Below are positions 36,017 through 46,811 of a stretch of DNA of 64,000 nt, in pieces. The stretch lies in NCBI RefSeq assembly GCF_017562075.2, contig NC_054085.1, forward strand, positions 39,768,539 to 39,832,538, written 5' to 3'. The notes below the pieces were generated by a model. The model did not search any database. It was given only the letters and a program-made list of their open reading frames with translations, and was not told where the DNA came from. Every line of letters begins with the position of its first letter. Position 1 is the stretch's first letter. Both the position numbers and the translations under genes were made by a program. This stretch comes from Anopheles merus (Eukaryota > Arthropoda > Insecta > Diptera > Culicidae).

Positions 36017-36333
36017 TGTTGTGGGCAGCCGTGCCGACCCCTGGACTTGCCGTGGCAGTTGCGCTGCCACCGGTCAACGTCCAGGAGGACGACAGTGTGT
36101 CACACACACTGTCGCACACACTAAGCAGCGCAAGGCTTAGTGTGTGCCGAGCGCACAGTTAGAGTGTGTTAGCGAGCCGATCGAGCAGGAGCTCTCGGCA
36201 GGGGCGCTCGGTGCGGCTGGCGAGCGGCCTACGTTTTAACGTGTTTGTATTTCGTGTATATTTATTATTATTTATTATGTAAAGTTTTAATGTGTAAATA
36301 AAAGTAATAAGTGCAAAGAGCAAAGACACAACA
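36017..36333 (+). repeat. 3' LTR of W
   Basis: 317 bp, nearly identical to the 5' LTR; visible differences are GCGCGCGG versus GCGAGCGG and TTTTAAAG versus TTTTAATG. Followed by CTGGA, the target duplication. Confidence 0.93.
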
Positions 36334-36862
36334 CTGGACAATAAAGGAGAAGTAATTGCAGTCTACTCTGTATCCAGAAACATTGATAACCTTTTTCATT
36401 GTTTGCCATTCCGTGACCACAAACCACTACCGTTTGCAACGGTCCTGCTGGAAAAACTAAATGTTTAACATGTTCAACTGAGTTAAAGAAGTCCTTTTTA
36501 CTTTCAATTGAACACTGAGAGTAAAATGAAACATCCAATCGACACACACTGGTACAATATGCATACCGTCATTTACTTATAACCCGTCTACGAATGATAA
36601 AAGAGATCCTTGGATTGTATCAGTCATGTAATATTCTAATTGGATTCCAATTCATCAAATATTCTAACAGGAATTGAATGTAAAATGCTCAACAAAACTC
36701 TCATTCACTCCATAGCAACGTCCATCGCTAAACATAAACAATGTTCACTTTAACTGTCAAAATTTTCCCATGGCTTTCTGTCAATTTACTCTAAGCGCTT
36801 CGACCTGTTCTCTTTCAAGGACCTTGTTCTAAATAAACACACCTTGCGGCCTACTAAGGATA
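36334..36862. other. Right flank of W, unassigned
   Basis: About 530 bp. A minus-strand frame (36547 down to the LTR) reads through GPLQTVVVCGHGMANNEKGY and is not low complexity, but has no ATG-supported start of known type and no recognised domain. It is cut by W. Confidence 0.35.
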
Positions 36863-37118
36863 CAGTCTGTTCCCGAGTTACGCGGTTTCTGCGTTCCCGG
36901 CGAATCCGCGTAACTCGAATATCCGCGTAAGTCGAATTTCACGTTTTTGACCAAAATACTATTTATCACTCGCAGTTTTTTTTTATTTAACTTAGCTTTT
37001 TTATACACTTTATCATTTATTTCATATGATTTGTGCAGAAAATTCTAATATTTCTGGCTTTTAAGCGATTTCAATTTGTTAGCCAAAATGCAATTTATAC
37101 CGAACTTCAAGCAAATTG
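36863..37118 (+). mobile_element. Family Q MITE, truncated copy Q2
   Basis: Begins TA|CAGTCTGTTCCCGAGTTACG, then repeats CGCGTAACTCGAATATCCGC. It contains AGCAAATTGTACTGATTTGA near 37110 and is cut there by element H1. The complete family end GGGAACAGACTG|TA is seen in Q3. Confidence 0.65.
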
Positions 37119-37525
37119 TACTGATTTGACATTTACTGTGTACCTATTTTCGGCAGCATTTAAAGTGAAAAATAACCTGTTTATCGTAATTTTAAAATTC
37201 CGAACAAGTTAGAATAAATTAAATAAGCATAAAATCTTTAATATACACCACTTTTTCATTGTTTTACTGTTCTGATTCTCTTAATCACAAAACCTGCCGA
37301 ACCATTGGCTGACAGCAAAGCTGCCGAAAAAAAGCACAATTTATTTGATATTTAGAAAAATACGTAATGAAATGGTGTGAAACTTCGTATGTGAATATCA
37401 AATAATTACACTTTCACTACAAAATTGTGTTTTGTGAAATTTTTTACCACATTTGTGCAGAATTTCACGTTTTTAGCTATCCTGCCGAAAATAGGTACAC
37501 TGCCGAAAACTGGTACAGTTACCCT
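37119..37525. mobile_element. Family H MITE, copy H1
   Basis: The left part reads TGTACCTATTTTCGGCAG and the right part CTGCCGAAAATAGGTACA followed by a second CTGCCGAAAACTGGTACAG. Relatives with the same ends lie at about 57753-58020 and 59546-59892. No coding capacity. Duplication not readable. Confidence 0.55.
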
Positions 37526-37993
37526 ACCGTGAAAATCTCATAAATACGAATTTGGATCCCAAATAACTAAGATACCGAAAACGCCACCAATTTCCTGTAC
37601 TAAAAATCCAGTTGCATCAAACAAAGCCAAAAAACTGCCAGTTTGGTGGATTAAACCACACATTTCCAGAAGTGACCACTTCAATGTTTGTTAAAGTCAG
37701 TTTTTTACGCACGGGTAATTTACTCCACATGTATCACACCAAAATATGTTTAATTGTCCAAAGGAAGCAATAAAACTTGTGTGTTTAAGTTCATTTGTTG
37801 TGAAACATATTTGTGTAAGATGTGGATGCGTGTGTTTGTTTGCTTGCAAATGGACTCTTTCATTTCGCTGGTCAGTGCCCAGTTAATTTATTAATAATAT
37901 TGCCGAAGTTATGTTGTGATGTAAGTGAATGAGTTAAAGAAATCGATGTGTTAAAATCATGTTCGGCATATTGACCTTAGCCAGCACTTGATC

Positions 37994-39911
37994 TGTTGCG
38001 GCAGCAACGGGTAGGTTTGAGGCGATTTTTAAATTGCAACGACTGAGTTGAGGAGATTTAAATTGCAACAAATATTTCATTTGCAACGGCTAAGTTTGGG
38101 TAGGAATTCGAAACTATTGTAACTTATCGTATGAGAACGAGATCGTTGGCCTAAATAAATATACATTTGGGAACGGCCCGTTTCTTGAGTTCATCGATAA
38201 GCATAAGCCACTCGAACAACGTGTAGGGTAATAAAAATATATAGAGCTGGTGCCGGTAGGCAGACAGAAATTAGGACGAAAACATGCATATGTGCATGTA
38301 ACAAATTCTTTCACCAATCGACCAAAAACGAGGACGTTAAGGCCGGGCTACATTGATCGTACTCTCTGGTGTATTTTCGATTTTCACTAACGCATCTGGC
38401 GGCGGCTGACCGAAGCATTTTGCCAAACAATTTGGAGCCGCTCCAGAAAATATGTTATTTTCCCATGTTTTACTTTAACTGGAATGGAAAAGCAAAACAT
38501 TTGGGAAAGGAGGTAAAGCGTTTCATAAACTGTCGGTCATCGCAGTAGGTTGGTAGCATTTCAACGAGAAATGAGCGGCCTACTAAGGATATTCAAAACA
38601 TGGTACCATCAAAGTAGCGTTTTCTGAAGCGTTAGGCAGCTGTCAGTTGTTATGTTGCGCTCCGTGTTATGCTGTGTGGAGTCCTGCGGTTAGGATTAAT
38701 CTAGAATGCGTGGAACCGAAAAATAAACAAAGCAGCATATGGAAACATAAAGATTATAAACAAACCGTTGCATGCTTCGCCAAAAAGGGCCACGGTACTT
38801 TCACACACTGGCACCAATACAATTAAACAACGTGTACGGACACGTTTCAACACCATCAAAAATGTTAGTATATAAGATCCAATTTTGTTAAATAAACCTC
38901 AGATCTAATTTAGAAACTGAACGGAAATCGTCTCGATTTTCTTTGAACGTCTTGGCATTTCCTACACAGAAAACTTTTTTTACTGAACTTCAGTAAAATT
39001 TTACTGAAATTTTTTTAACTGAAGTTTCAGTAATCCTTTCAGTAAAAAGAATGTTTACTGAATCATTCAGTAATGTCCGGTGCTCACCATACTGACAGCT
39101 CGTTTACTGAAACCGCAGTAAAGCCATTCTTATATTACTGATTTTTCAGTAGTTGGTTGCGATTAAAAAATGACGAAATATTTCTTTTAAATTGAGTTTT
39201 TATTTACGCTTAGAGATTGCCAGTTCCTCAATTCATGTTCACACATGTTTTGTGTTGTTTTATACACTTTTATACTGTATTTTGCCGCCGCCGAAGTGTA
39301 GCTGGTTCAGTAAACGCTCACAGTAAGCGCTCAAATTTCAGCAAGTACAGTGGGTTGTAGCAAACATTGTACATACCAACACGGCTGTCAATAATTTTAA
39401 ATTATTCCCGTAAGCCGAAATATCACCTGAAATTTCACCAGGGTGCCTGTAAGCGCCTACAAAATTAACTTTTTGCACATCACGAGCTAGTGGGTACCGC
39501 ATTGTTTTGTTTTGATGTTCTGACTGACAGGTCGATTTGACAGAAAGAATTGCTGCATTTTCAGTAATTTGTTTTACTGATATCCAGTGAAACGACTAAT
39601 TTGACCTGGCCTGAGTTCCGTCGTCAACATGATTGTTAGGAAAAGGCAGTGCTATAGATGAGTCCAACCCGGACGTATAAACGAAATGAAGTGAAATGAC
39701 AGCTAAGGAAAGTGACAGTTGAAATGACAGGGAAACGGTTGCACGCGCTTCAGGGCAGTAGCGAACGAAGCGAGCAGCAGGTGACACCGTTTTAAAGTTA
39801 TTTGCTATTTTATTTGGATTTATTTGTATTTGTCTTCAGGAGAATAAATAGTTAAAACTAAAACTTTCGCCTTGTGGCTGTTCGCTCTCACTCTCAAAAC
39901 TGTGTTTACAA
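37994..39911. mobile_element. Element U, possible LTR-type insertion
   Basis: Begins TGTTGCGGCAGCAACGGG and ends about TGTGTTTACA, flanked by TGATC on both sides; E3 shows the uninterrupted ACTTGATCCATC. A TG...CA shape and a 5-bp duplication suggest a solo LTR or short LTR element, with an AATAAA near 39844. The interior is a mosaic: 38340-38960 carries sequence also seen near 31840-31980, and 38965-39590 is element V. No protein domain found. Confidence 0.5.
38965..39590. mobile_element. Element V with CAGTAA/TTACTG motif clusters
   Basis: About 14 exact CAGTAA or TTACTG motifs in both orientations, ten of them within 38979-39145 and others near 39306-39325 and 39560-39580 at the far end. 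The ends read CACAGAAAACTTTTTTTACT and, reversed, CACTGGATATCAGTAAAAC. Clustered subterminal motifs are typical transposase-binding arrays. Boundaries and superfamily are uncertain. Confidence 0.5.
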
Positions 39912-39969
39912 TGATCCATCTTTTTCTTATCAACATGTTTGGAAATGATGGGCCAAGCGTAAGGTCAAT

Positions 39970-40791
39970 CCCTACCCGCAAATTTCCGTTAAATGCCTTC
40001 TAATCGCCTTGTAATCGCCGGTGAATTGAAGGCGATCAGCAGTGCATTTAGCAGTAATTAAATGCCTTTGAAATATGTCAATGAAAAATTTCGCTTTTAA
40101 TTTGAAATTTGAAATTGCAACTGTCAAAAGAAAACCTTACAAGCGTCTTCAGCACTGCACTGTTGTAGTGTTCCCAGATATGAGCGTGAGATACGATAGC
40201 ACGATTTACGTGTTATGTTCTCTTGCGTTAAGCTCTGAGCTATTTCACTTTATTAAAGATGGTCTACATTATTCGGTTGTTAAAGACCAACTCATTGAAA
40301 GGTGATAATATATCAAACTCATTTCGATAACTAAAATAAAAGGAAAAATGAGATACATATTTCTCCCATCCTGATAATGAACGGTGAACATAGTGTAAAT
40401 ATTATTTTTTTTAAAAAGGTATTATTTTAATTTCGCTTCACATAAATTTTGTTTAAAGTAATTATAGTAAGAAAAATTAATTTAAAAAGAAATAAACGCA
40501 GAAAAAAGATCATAAAAATCTGGATTTGAACACACGCTTTCTCGATTCGGAACCAAAAGCGTTATTACTGCTCTATTTGGCAGTTACATTGGTACAGGTG
40601 CAAATTCAGTACATAAACAAGCTAAGATGGCGGCAAGCTATCTGTTCTCCTTGAATAAAAAAGTTGAAAGATTTCGAAGAGAACCCGTTACAGCCGTGAA
40701 AGTTTCGGTTGAAATCTTTATTCGCCTTCTAAGGCGACTAAGGCCTTAAATGCCTTCTGAATGCCTTCAAAGCCGTTTAATGCTGGTAGGG
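39970..40791 (+). mobile_element. Family K MITE, copy K3 nested in E1
   Basis: 822 bp, CCCTACCCGCAAATTTCCG to TTAATGCTGGTAGGG, with AT duplicated. The empty site GGTCAATACATC is preserved in E4 (31700-31715, inverse). It carries the 76-codon frame (40075-40305) shared with K1. Confidence 0.9.
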
Positions 40792-41094
40792 ATACATCTT
40801 ATTAGAACTGACAGCTCTCAATTGTTCTAAAATTTGGTGGGTTAACGACAGAATCGACCACAACTAACCCACGTGAGTTTGAAGTGGCTTTACTGTGGGT
40901 TAAGGCCGATTTGGTTACAGTAGAACGTCGATTATCCGGCGGGCGGCTTTACCGTGTGCATGAGTTTGACAGTTGGTCAATTGTGGCGAAGATTTTCTGC
41001 GATGGTCTGCTTTGCAAAAACATTTGTTGTGGAGTTATCTAGAGTCTAGTGATATTTTTTAACTTCATTTTTGATAAAGAACAATTGTTAAATA

Positions 41095-41728
41095 CAGTGG
41101 AGCGCGGTTTATCCGGGTACCTTTTATCCGACTGTCCGTTAATCCGTGCTGTTGAGAACGAAATCGCACGTCCGACGTTATCTGTCAAATTGCATATAAA
41201 ATTTTGATAGGCCTTCCGATAAAATCACATCCGGTGGAACACAGACACGGGCCTTATGAGGAGGATATTTGAAAAGCGGTTATAAGAGCACATTGTCACA
41301 ACAAAAAACACTATAATTCATGGCAAATTTCAAATATTCTCATTGGAAAAACATAAGAAGTAATAAAAACTGGGTTATTTATACAAAAAAAATGAAATAA
41401 TTTTCCAAAAATTAAGCAGGAATTGGTGATCTTCTTCTTTGGCACAACAACCGCTGTCGGTCAAGGCCTGCCAGTACCCACTAATGAAGTGAGCTTGGCT
41501 TTCAGTTACTTATTGTTACCATAGCAGGATAGTCAGTCCTACGTATGGGGGCACGGTCTATTCGGGACTTGAACCCATGACGGGCATGTTGTTACGTCGT
41601 ACGAGTTGACGACTGTACCACCAGACAGGAATTGGTGATAAAATATATAATTTTACCTATTATCCGAGTTATTGGGATATCCGGGCGAGGTCAAGTCCCG
41701 AGAAGCCCGGATAAACGGCGCTCAACTG
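41095..41728. mobile_element. Pogo-like MITE T2 nested in T1
   Basis: Ends CAGTGGAGCGCGGTTTATCC and inverse GGATAAACGGCGCTCAACTG, flanked by TA. It includes a 3' piece of element N (about 41160-41256, ending GGAACACAGACACGGGCC) and the SINE at 41431-41625. T3 (41978-42193) is a shorter inverse copy that lacks both and so gives the empty SINE site. Confidence 0.85.
41431..41625 (-). mobile_element. tRNA-derived SINE, minus copy
   Basis: 195 bp flanked by the 14-bp direct repeat CAGGAATTGGTGAT. In the minus direction it reads CGTCAACTCGTACGACGTAA, a B box GGGTTCAAGTCCC, GACTATCCTGCTATGG and a (GAA)n tail. Polymerase III-type promoter boxes and long target duplications mean LINE-dependent retroposition. 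Confidence 0.92.
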
Positions 41729-41977
41729 TATATTGTTATTGATTCTAAAAATATTCTATCGGTGATTAATGGATTGGTTTAAGGTGAATTGTAAGTAAAA
41801 CCAGTAAATTTTATAATTATTATATGAATTTGACATTTCTTGGACCGTTGTCATTTCTTGGGGGATTATCCGAGGAAATCGATTAATCGGCATCCGCCCG
41901 GTCCCGAGCTGCCCGAATAATCGACGTTCTACTGTATTTGGGATAAGCTTTCTTTGTACAACATGAAAATGTAAGTC

Positions 41978-42193
41978 CAGTAGAGCGTCGTTTATCCGGG
42001 CTTCTCGGGACTTTACCTCGACCGGATATGCGAATAACACGGATGAAAGGTCAAATTATATATTTTATTACCAATTCCTGATTAATTTTTGAATTATTTT
42101 TTAGTTTTTTGGTATAAATAACCTGACATTTCTCAACAGCACGGATTAACAGACAGTCGGATAAAAGGTACCCGGATAAACGGCGCTCCAAAG
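41978..42193. mobile_element. Pogo-like MITE T3
   Basis: About 216 bp, CAGTAGAGCGTCGTTTATCC to GGATAAACGGCGCTCCAAAG. An inverse, shorter relative of T2. The segment ATTTTATTACCAATTCCTGA is the complement of the SINE target in T2 before insertion. Confidence 0.75.
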
Positions 42194-42416
42194 TAATGTA
42201 ACAATAAACTCATAAACTGAGACAAAAATAAGAAGTTTAGAAAAAAAACACGACAAAACGAAATTCAAACATCCGCACTAAATCAAGTGCAGATTGCCTA
42301 GCGTAAAGTGTATGTATAAAATGTAGCCAGCATTATATTAAACTTAAAAAGCGGTTTCAGAATTCAGTACATAGCAAGGTACTCCTTATTTAATTCACGA
42401 ACTTAAATATACGATA

Positions 42417-42731
42417 CTGTCTGTTTCCGCGATTAGTGATTGTTGTATTCCCGAGGTATCCACCTCACTCGAATGTCCGCGTAAGTCGAATATCACGATT
42501 CTCATCCAAAATACATACAATAAATAGGTTTTTTGGATTTCATTTGGCACATTTCTATAAACATAATTTATTTAATAAGCATCAGGTTATTTTTTTATAT
42601 TTATGTTTTTAAACGGTTTATTTTTTTTTGCAAAAAGCAATTTACTTTACATTATTGAAGCAAATTGTACTGGTATGACACAATATCCAAATACGCGTAT
42701 GTCGAGATCCACCTAACTTGGGAACAGACTG
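42417..42731. mobile_element. Family Q MITE, copy Q3
   Basis: 315 bp, CTGTCTGTTTCCGCG to TTGGGAACAGACTG, bounded by TA. Contains GAAGCAAATTGTACTGGTAT. It lies 45 bp beyond the stop codon of the FLVCR-type gene, so it may be within its 3' UTR. Confidence 0.75.
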
Positions 42732-42776
42732 TATAGATAAAGATGACTATTGGACACAAAGCTAGAAATTCTACTA

Positions 42777-44691
42777 TCAACTGCAGCCATCTATTTTCAG
42801 TTTTAAGGGAGAATCTTCATAGTTTGAGATATCACCGTAGCGTACACTAGCATCCTCAGCAAATTCCCTCGCAGCCTCGCTTTCTATTTCCAAATGAGTA
42901 TTATAACGTCGTAAATCTGATCGAATCAGAGCGATGATATTTCCATCTAGTAAGAGAAATGCTGCGAAAACCTTGACACAAAAAGTTATGAATAAAAATA
43001 TGATTTCGATTCTAAAAAGAAAACTTTTTCTTTACTCACTATATTTCCTACAAGATCTCCGAGAATTTTTTGTATTCCGGATATCATCAATGTTATAACT
43101 ATACCAAATATCTGCGTAGAAATATTTAAAATACCCATTACTGGCCCATCAGGTTCGGGAAATGTGAGCTCAGCTGCAAACTCATATCCTATTGGTTGAA
43201 ACCCTGTCATGAAAAAGCTAAGAATGAACCGTATAAGTATTTTTTCGAAATATTATTCATTATTCAAATGGATAAACTTTACCCAAGAAACACGGAGGCT
43301 ACTGCCAACAATTTTTTGGATCGACTTTCCAAAGCCAGTGCAAATATGACTAAAGTTACTGCTGAGAGCCGACAGACCTGTAAATTATAAAAAAACACAG
43401 CAGTTTGTACATTTAAATTTCATTAAATCAGGTTAAGTGCACCTACCCATACAGCAGTAGCTTTATACTTGTGGCTTGTGTCAAGTAAATAACCAAAAAC
43501 CATCGAGCCGATCAATCCTAATACAATTAATGCTAAACCTATTCTTCCAGCATCGGTTGCACTATCAGGAAAATAATTTAGCACGATTTGATTGAGCAAT
43601 GTCGAGAACGCATTGAATAAGCCTACGTTAATTCCATACGCGATTACCAAAATTAGATAGTTTTCATCTTTTAATAGTCGTGCTACAGATGGCCAGTAGT
43701 CTTTGCGTCTTGGTTTCATTGTTCTTTGTAAAGCCTGCACATGGCTCGGTGCAAATGGTGGTTCCGATTTAAATACAGCTATTACCATGCATGCTATCAT
43801 AGTGGAGATTCCAGCTACTCCCATAAGAAAAACTTGTAGATCAATACTAATTGCACTAAGCTCTTCATGATTTACAATGACCATAGGTGTGAGAAAAAAT
43901 CCAATGGCAATTCCTAATTGAGCTCCAAAAACTCCGAACGCACATACTGAAGAAGCTTCCTCAGGAGAAAACCATGTAGCAGATAAACGCGAAGGAATGC
44001 TAAGTAAAAATACTTGCGCAACTGCTGAAATAATTTGACCAACAATAACTATTTGAAACTGAGACGGGTCTGTTGAAAACACTTTTATCCATGCCCCAAG
44101 CGCTGTTCCAACTGTACCAATAACTGCGGACTGCCGCATGTTTCTTACGTCCATGACGTATGATACAGGGAACACTGCAATAATATAAATCACCATAAAA
44201 ATCATGGATGTCCAGTCGATCCATGCTGATGAAATGTTATAATACTTTGCCATTATATTGGCCACTATACTGTATTGTATCCATTGCACATATGATACAG
44301 CTATATTAAGAATGGTCAAAACTAGCAAAAACCACCGTCGCTTGTAGATTTGAATTTGCACTGAAGTAAAACTATAATTTTCAGGAATGGGCAGTGTAGA
44401 TTGTGAAACACTTTTAGTTATTGTTTGATAAGCTGTTGTATGTTTAAATTCCGTATGAATAGCAATGTCATCGAAAGGCAATTCCACTCCCATCTCGGGC
44501 AGATTTTGCCTCATCCCACTATGAATCGCTTTTGGAACACACAAAAAATTTTCATTCTGCGATGGAATGATGGGGACCGAGAGCGACTTTTTTCGATTCA
44601 ATGAACATGCACTTTTGTTTGATTTAGCGAATGAATGCACTAAGAAGCTAGATTCGTCGAGAGTATGTTTCACGTCCATTTCACAGTCCAT
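42777..44691 (-). CDS. FLVCR-type major facilitator transporter
   Basis: Twelve-helix carrier of the SLC49/FLVCR group, plasma-membrane or intracellular exporters/importers linked to heme and choline in animals. Exons 44691-43447, 43377-43283, 43217-43040 and 42971-42777 splice in phase to 570 aa. The first 110 residues are hydrophilic and cytoplasmic. The first helix starts at RRWFLLVLTILNIAVSYVQW and helices continue through the end of exon 1. The MFS loop 2-3 reads YVMDVRNMRQS. The exon 2/3 junction gives FLGFFMTGFQPIGYEFAAEL, then TFPEPDGP and NISTQIFGIVIT, the strongest family signature. For exon 3 I chose the acceptor TTCTTAG at 43218 because it alone keeps frame and restores FFMTG. Substrate in insects is not established by the sequence. 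Confidence 0.93.
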
Positions 44692-45140
44692 TCACAGAAA
44701 CACGTTCTCTATTTCTAGGGTGAATTGAAGCAATGTGTAGCACCAATGTCAAACACTCACTGATCTGTTGCTACACGTTTCATTAAAATATAATTCTTTG
44801 TTGCATTACTCGTGTATGCATCTTTGATGCATTTAACAAACCGTGAAGTGGTCTAGGGAAGCTGACGAAGGATGAAGATGAGCTGATAAGATTGTTTTGA
44901 TTGTTTATCTTTCACATGCCCTCCTCGTTTCAGTGTTTGCTCTAGCCGATAAGATGCCGTACACACTGTTGCTGAAAAATGTGGTAGGAAGGTGGTAGGA
45001 GAAGGTGTATTGTTCTAGGTATTGTAAGTCTCAAATGTTAACAGCGTTGTATGAAATATGTTGAGCGAACGCTGTGAGAAACAACCAGAAACTAAATAAC
45101 CAACTTATCTCTAGTGTATTTGAAACAGGACTAGCTATAA
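44692..45140. other. 5' flank of the FLVCR-type gene
   Basis: 450 bp up to the start of MITE copy D. Should contain the promoter and 5' UTR. No recognisable motif beyond AT-rich DNA. Confidence 0.45.
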
Positions 45141-45804
45141 CCCAAATAGCCAGCTCGTACTTTATAGTTGATTTAGGGCTGTTTAACGAAAAATCGTTCC
45201 GATGACGTACTTTGTGGCCGATTAAGAGATAGACGGTACTTTGCGGAACTATGGAGCTTTTTAACAGGCACATGGTACTCTTTGGAACTTTACGGCTGAT
45301 TAGCACTATGTGTAGGGTTCATTATGGAACTTGAAGGCTTGTTAAGAAAGGGTACTGAACTTGGTGGAACTTTATAGCTTTTTAATGCATGACATCGGTT
45401 CAAGGTGGCTCTTGTCAAAGTGTCAAAAACGCACGCCGGCAATAATCTCATTGCTGCTGCACAAGTTAGATTCGTTAATTGAAGAATGAATATTGAGTGA
45501 AGTGATTGTGAATTATCAGTAAATTGTGTAAAATTTTTGTAATTCATCAATACAAAGGATTTAAAAATATACATTTGTGTTTAAACGAAACAAATCTTGT
45601 TGTTTATTTCATCGATGACGCTTGCTTGAAAATAAAACACAAAGAAAAATAATCCCTGGCATCGTGGCATAAGGAAGCTGCTTAGGCGCTGTTTGAAAGA
45701 CCCACATAGAACTTTGATGCTGTTTATCTACTGCAAAAGGCGAATTAGAGCAGCGATCTTTAGCGTGCCAAAATGAGCTGCTTAAGCAATTTTGGCTATT
45801 TGGG
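45141..45804 (-). mobile_element. Family A-D MITE, copy D
   Basis: 664 bp, CCCAAATAGCCAGCTCGTAC to AATTTTGGCTATTTGGG, with AA duplicated outside both ends. The shared frame is kept from 45477 down to about 45290 and then shifts, so D is slightly older than A and C. Confidence 0.9.
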
Positions 45805-45887
45805 AATGAACATTTAGTTAAGACTACCATGATGTACATTCACGGTTTTCGAAACGGATTCAACTATGAATTACATACATACATAGG

Positions 45888-46145
45888 CGGTCTCCGAGAT
45901 ATACGGATAATGGCTGGCTGCAACGCTGCAAAACGGCTGCAAAATACTGCGTATCTCGAATTTCCGCGTAAGTCGAATCTCGTGATTTCCAGCCAAAATG
46001 TGACTAACTTTCTTATACAGGTAGTCCCCGAGATACATGGTACCTCTCATACGCGAATTCGGAGATACAAACGGTCCCCGAGATACACGGTTGATGGGGA
46101 CCGAAAACGGCCGCAAAATACCGCCTATCTCAAATTTTCGCGTAA
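45888..46145. mobile_element. Fragments of family M MITEs
   Basis: Contains at least three M-type pieces: GGCGGTCTCCGAGATATACG (45889), CAGGTAGTCCCCGAGATACA (46019) and ACGGTCCCCGAGATACACGG (46071), together with CGCAAAATACCG-type interior blocks. Rearranged; no complete element. Confidence 0.6.
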
Positions 46146-46238
46146 CACTGCTTCTAGAACAAAATGAAAGGCAACCGTGATTGTCGCAGGTTTGTGAATT
46201 TTTCACAGAAAGGCAATGCTCGCGTTTCACGACATTAC

Positions 46239-46811
46239 GAGTGTTATCGCGCGGCTACATGAGGTGAAAAATACAGCGAAATTAACTATTTGACAGGTGA
46301 AATATCTGACAGGTTCAGCTAAAGGATTGGGGAAGACACAACATCCGCTTTCAAAATTCTATTAAAAATACAGGGTTTCCCACGATTTATTGGTCGGTTC
46401 CCATCAATTTTTGGTGGGTTCCCATATTTTGTTGATGCGTTCCCACGATTTTTGGTCGTTTCCCAGAATTTTTTGGTCCAATTGTATTGATATCCAATCG
46501 GAAAATACCAATAAATTATGGGAACGAACCAAAAATCTATGGGATACGACCAAAAAATCGTGGGAACGCACCAAAAAATCATGGGAACTGACCAATAAAT
46601 CGTGGGAAACCCTGTAATATCTTCTTAAGCAGAACATTCCCTAATTGGAAGAAATAATAAACTGTTGACTCAAAATTGACGAAGCACTCGATATTGAAGT
46701 TATTTAATGGATTTAAATACGATTTTGTGCACGTTATTTGTTTACATAGAACATCAGCTGGTTGCTGTGATGCTTTATCCGTCAGATATTTCACCTCGTG
46801 TGGCCTCGCGA
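46239..46811. mobile_element. Family I MITE, copy I1 (contains Z)
   Basis: The left side reads GAGGTGAAAAATACAGCGAA and TTGACAGGTGAAATATCTGA; the right side ends TCAGATATTTCACCTCGTGTG. It corresponds to I2 (61431-62100) and is split by Z at 46371-46614. Ends are diverged. Confidence 0.55.
46371..46614. mobile_element. TA-flanked MITE Z made of internal repeats
   Basis: 244 bp with about 26-bp inverted ends (CAGGGTTTCCCACGATTTAT and inverse) bounded by TA. Each half consists of about five diverged units of about 20 bp with the pattern GGTTCCCACGATTTTTGGTC, so the whole element is both tandem and palindromic. Confidence 0.82.

Larger units (their letters stand above)
34371..36333 (+). mobile_element. 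Non-autonomous LTR retrotransposon W
   Basis: 1963 bp bounded by 317-bp direct LTRs (34371-34687 and 36017-36333) that begin TGTTGTGGGC and end ACACAACA, flanked by a perfect 5-bp duplication CTGGA. A primer-binding-like TGGCGACGAGGATGGG lies one base after the 5' LTR and a polypurine tract AAAAGGGGGAGA precedes the 3' LTR. The LTRs differ at only about two positions, so the insertion is young. The 1.3 kb interior has no gag, protease, reverse transcriptase or integrase motif. It is GC-rich, holds two 128-bp tandem units (35102 and 35230), a duplicated GGCTGCAGTCGAACGGGCGT-type block (35430-35560) and a TCA/TCG trinucleotide tract (35685-35800). It should depend on an autonomous relative. Confidence 0.93.
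40918..41934. mobile_element. Pogo-like MITE T1 nested in E1
   Basis: Ends CAGTAGAACGTCGATTATCC and the inverse match AATCGACGTTCTACTG, flanked by duplicated TA inside the E1 end GGTTATTTGGG. CAGTAGA.CGTCG.TTATCC is the style of Tigger/pogo ends. It contains T2 (41095-41728). Confidence 0.85.
37558..41942 (+). mobile_element. Family E MITE, copy E1, expanded by nested insertions
   Basis: Starts CCCAAATAACTAAGATACCG and ends GGTTATTTGGG, with AT duplicated outside both ends. The uninterrupted family length (E3) is 619 bp; here it spans 4385 bp because U (37994-39911), K3 (39970-40791) and T1 (40918-41934) are inserted, and T1 contains T2, which contains a SINE. Segments of E1 between the inserts align in order with E3. 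Confidence 0.88.

Noticed and set aside
35458..36140. Ser/His/Ile-rich frames in the W interior as genes
   Set aside because: They arise from the TCA/TCG trinucleotide tract at 35685-35800 and exist in several frames at once.
43203..43204. Acceptor CATGACAG for exon 3 of the FLVCR-type gene
   Set aside because: It shifts the frame relative to exon 2; the acceptor at 43218 keeps frame and restores LGFFMTG.
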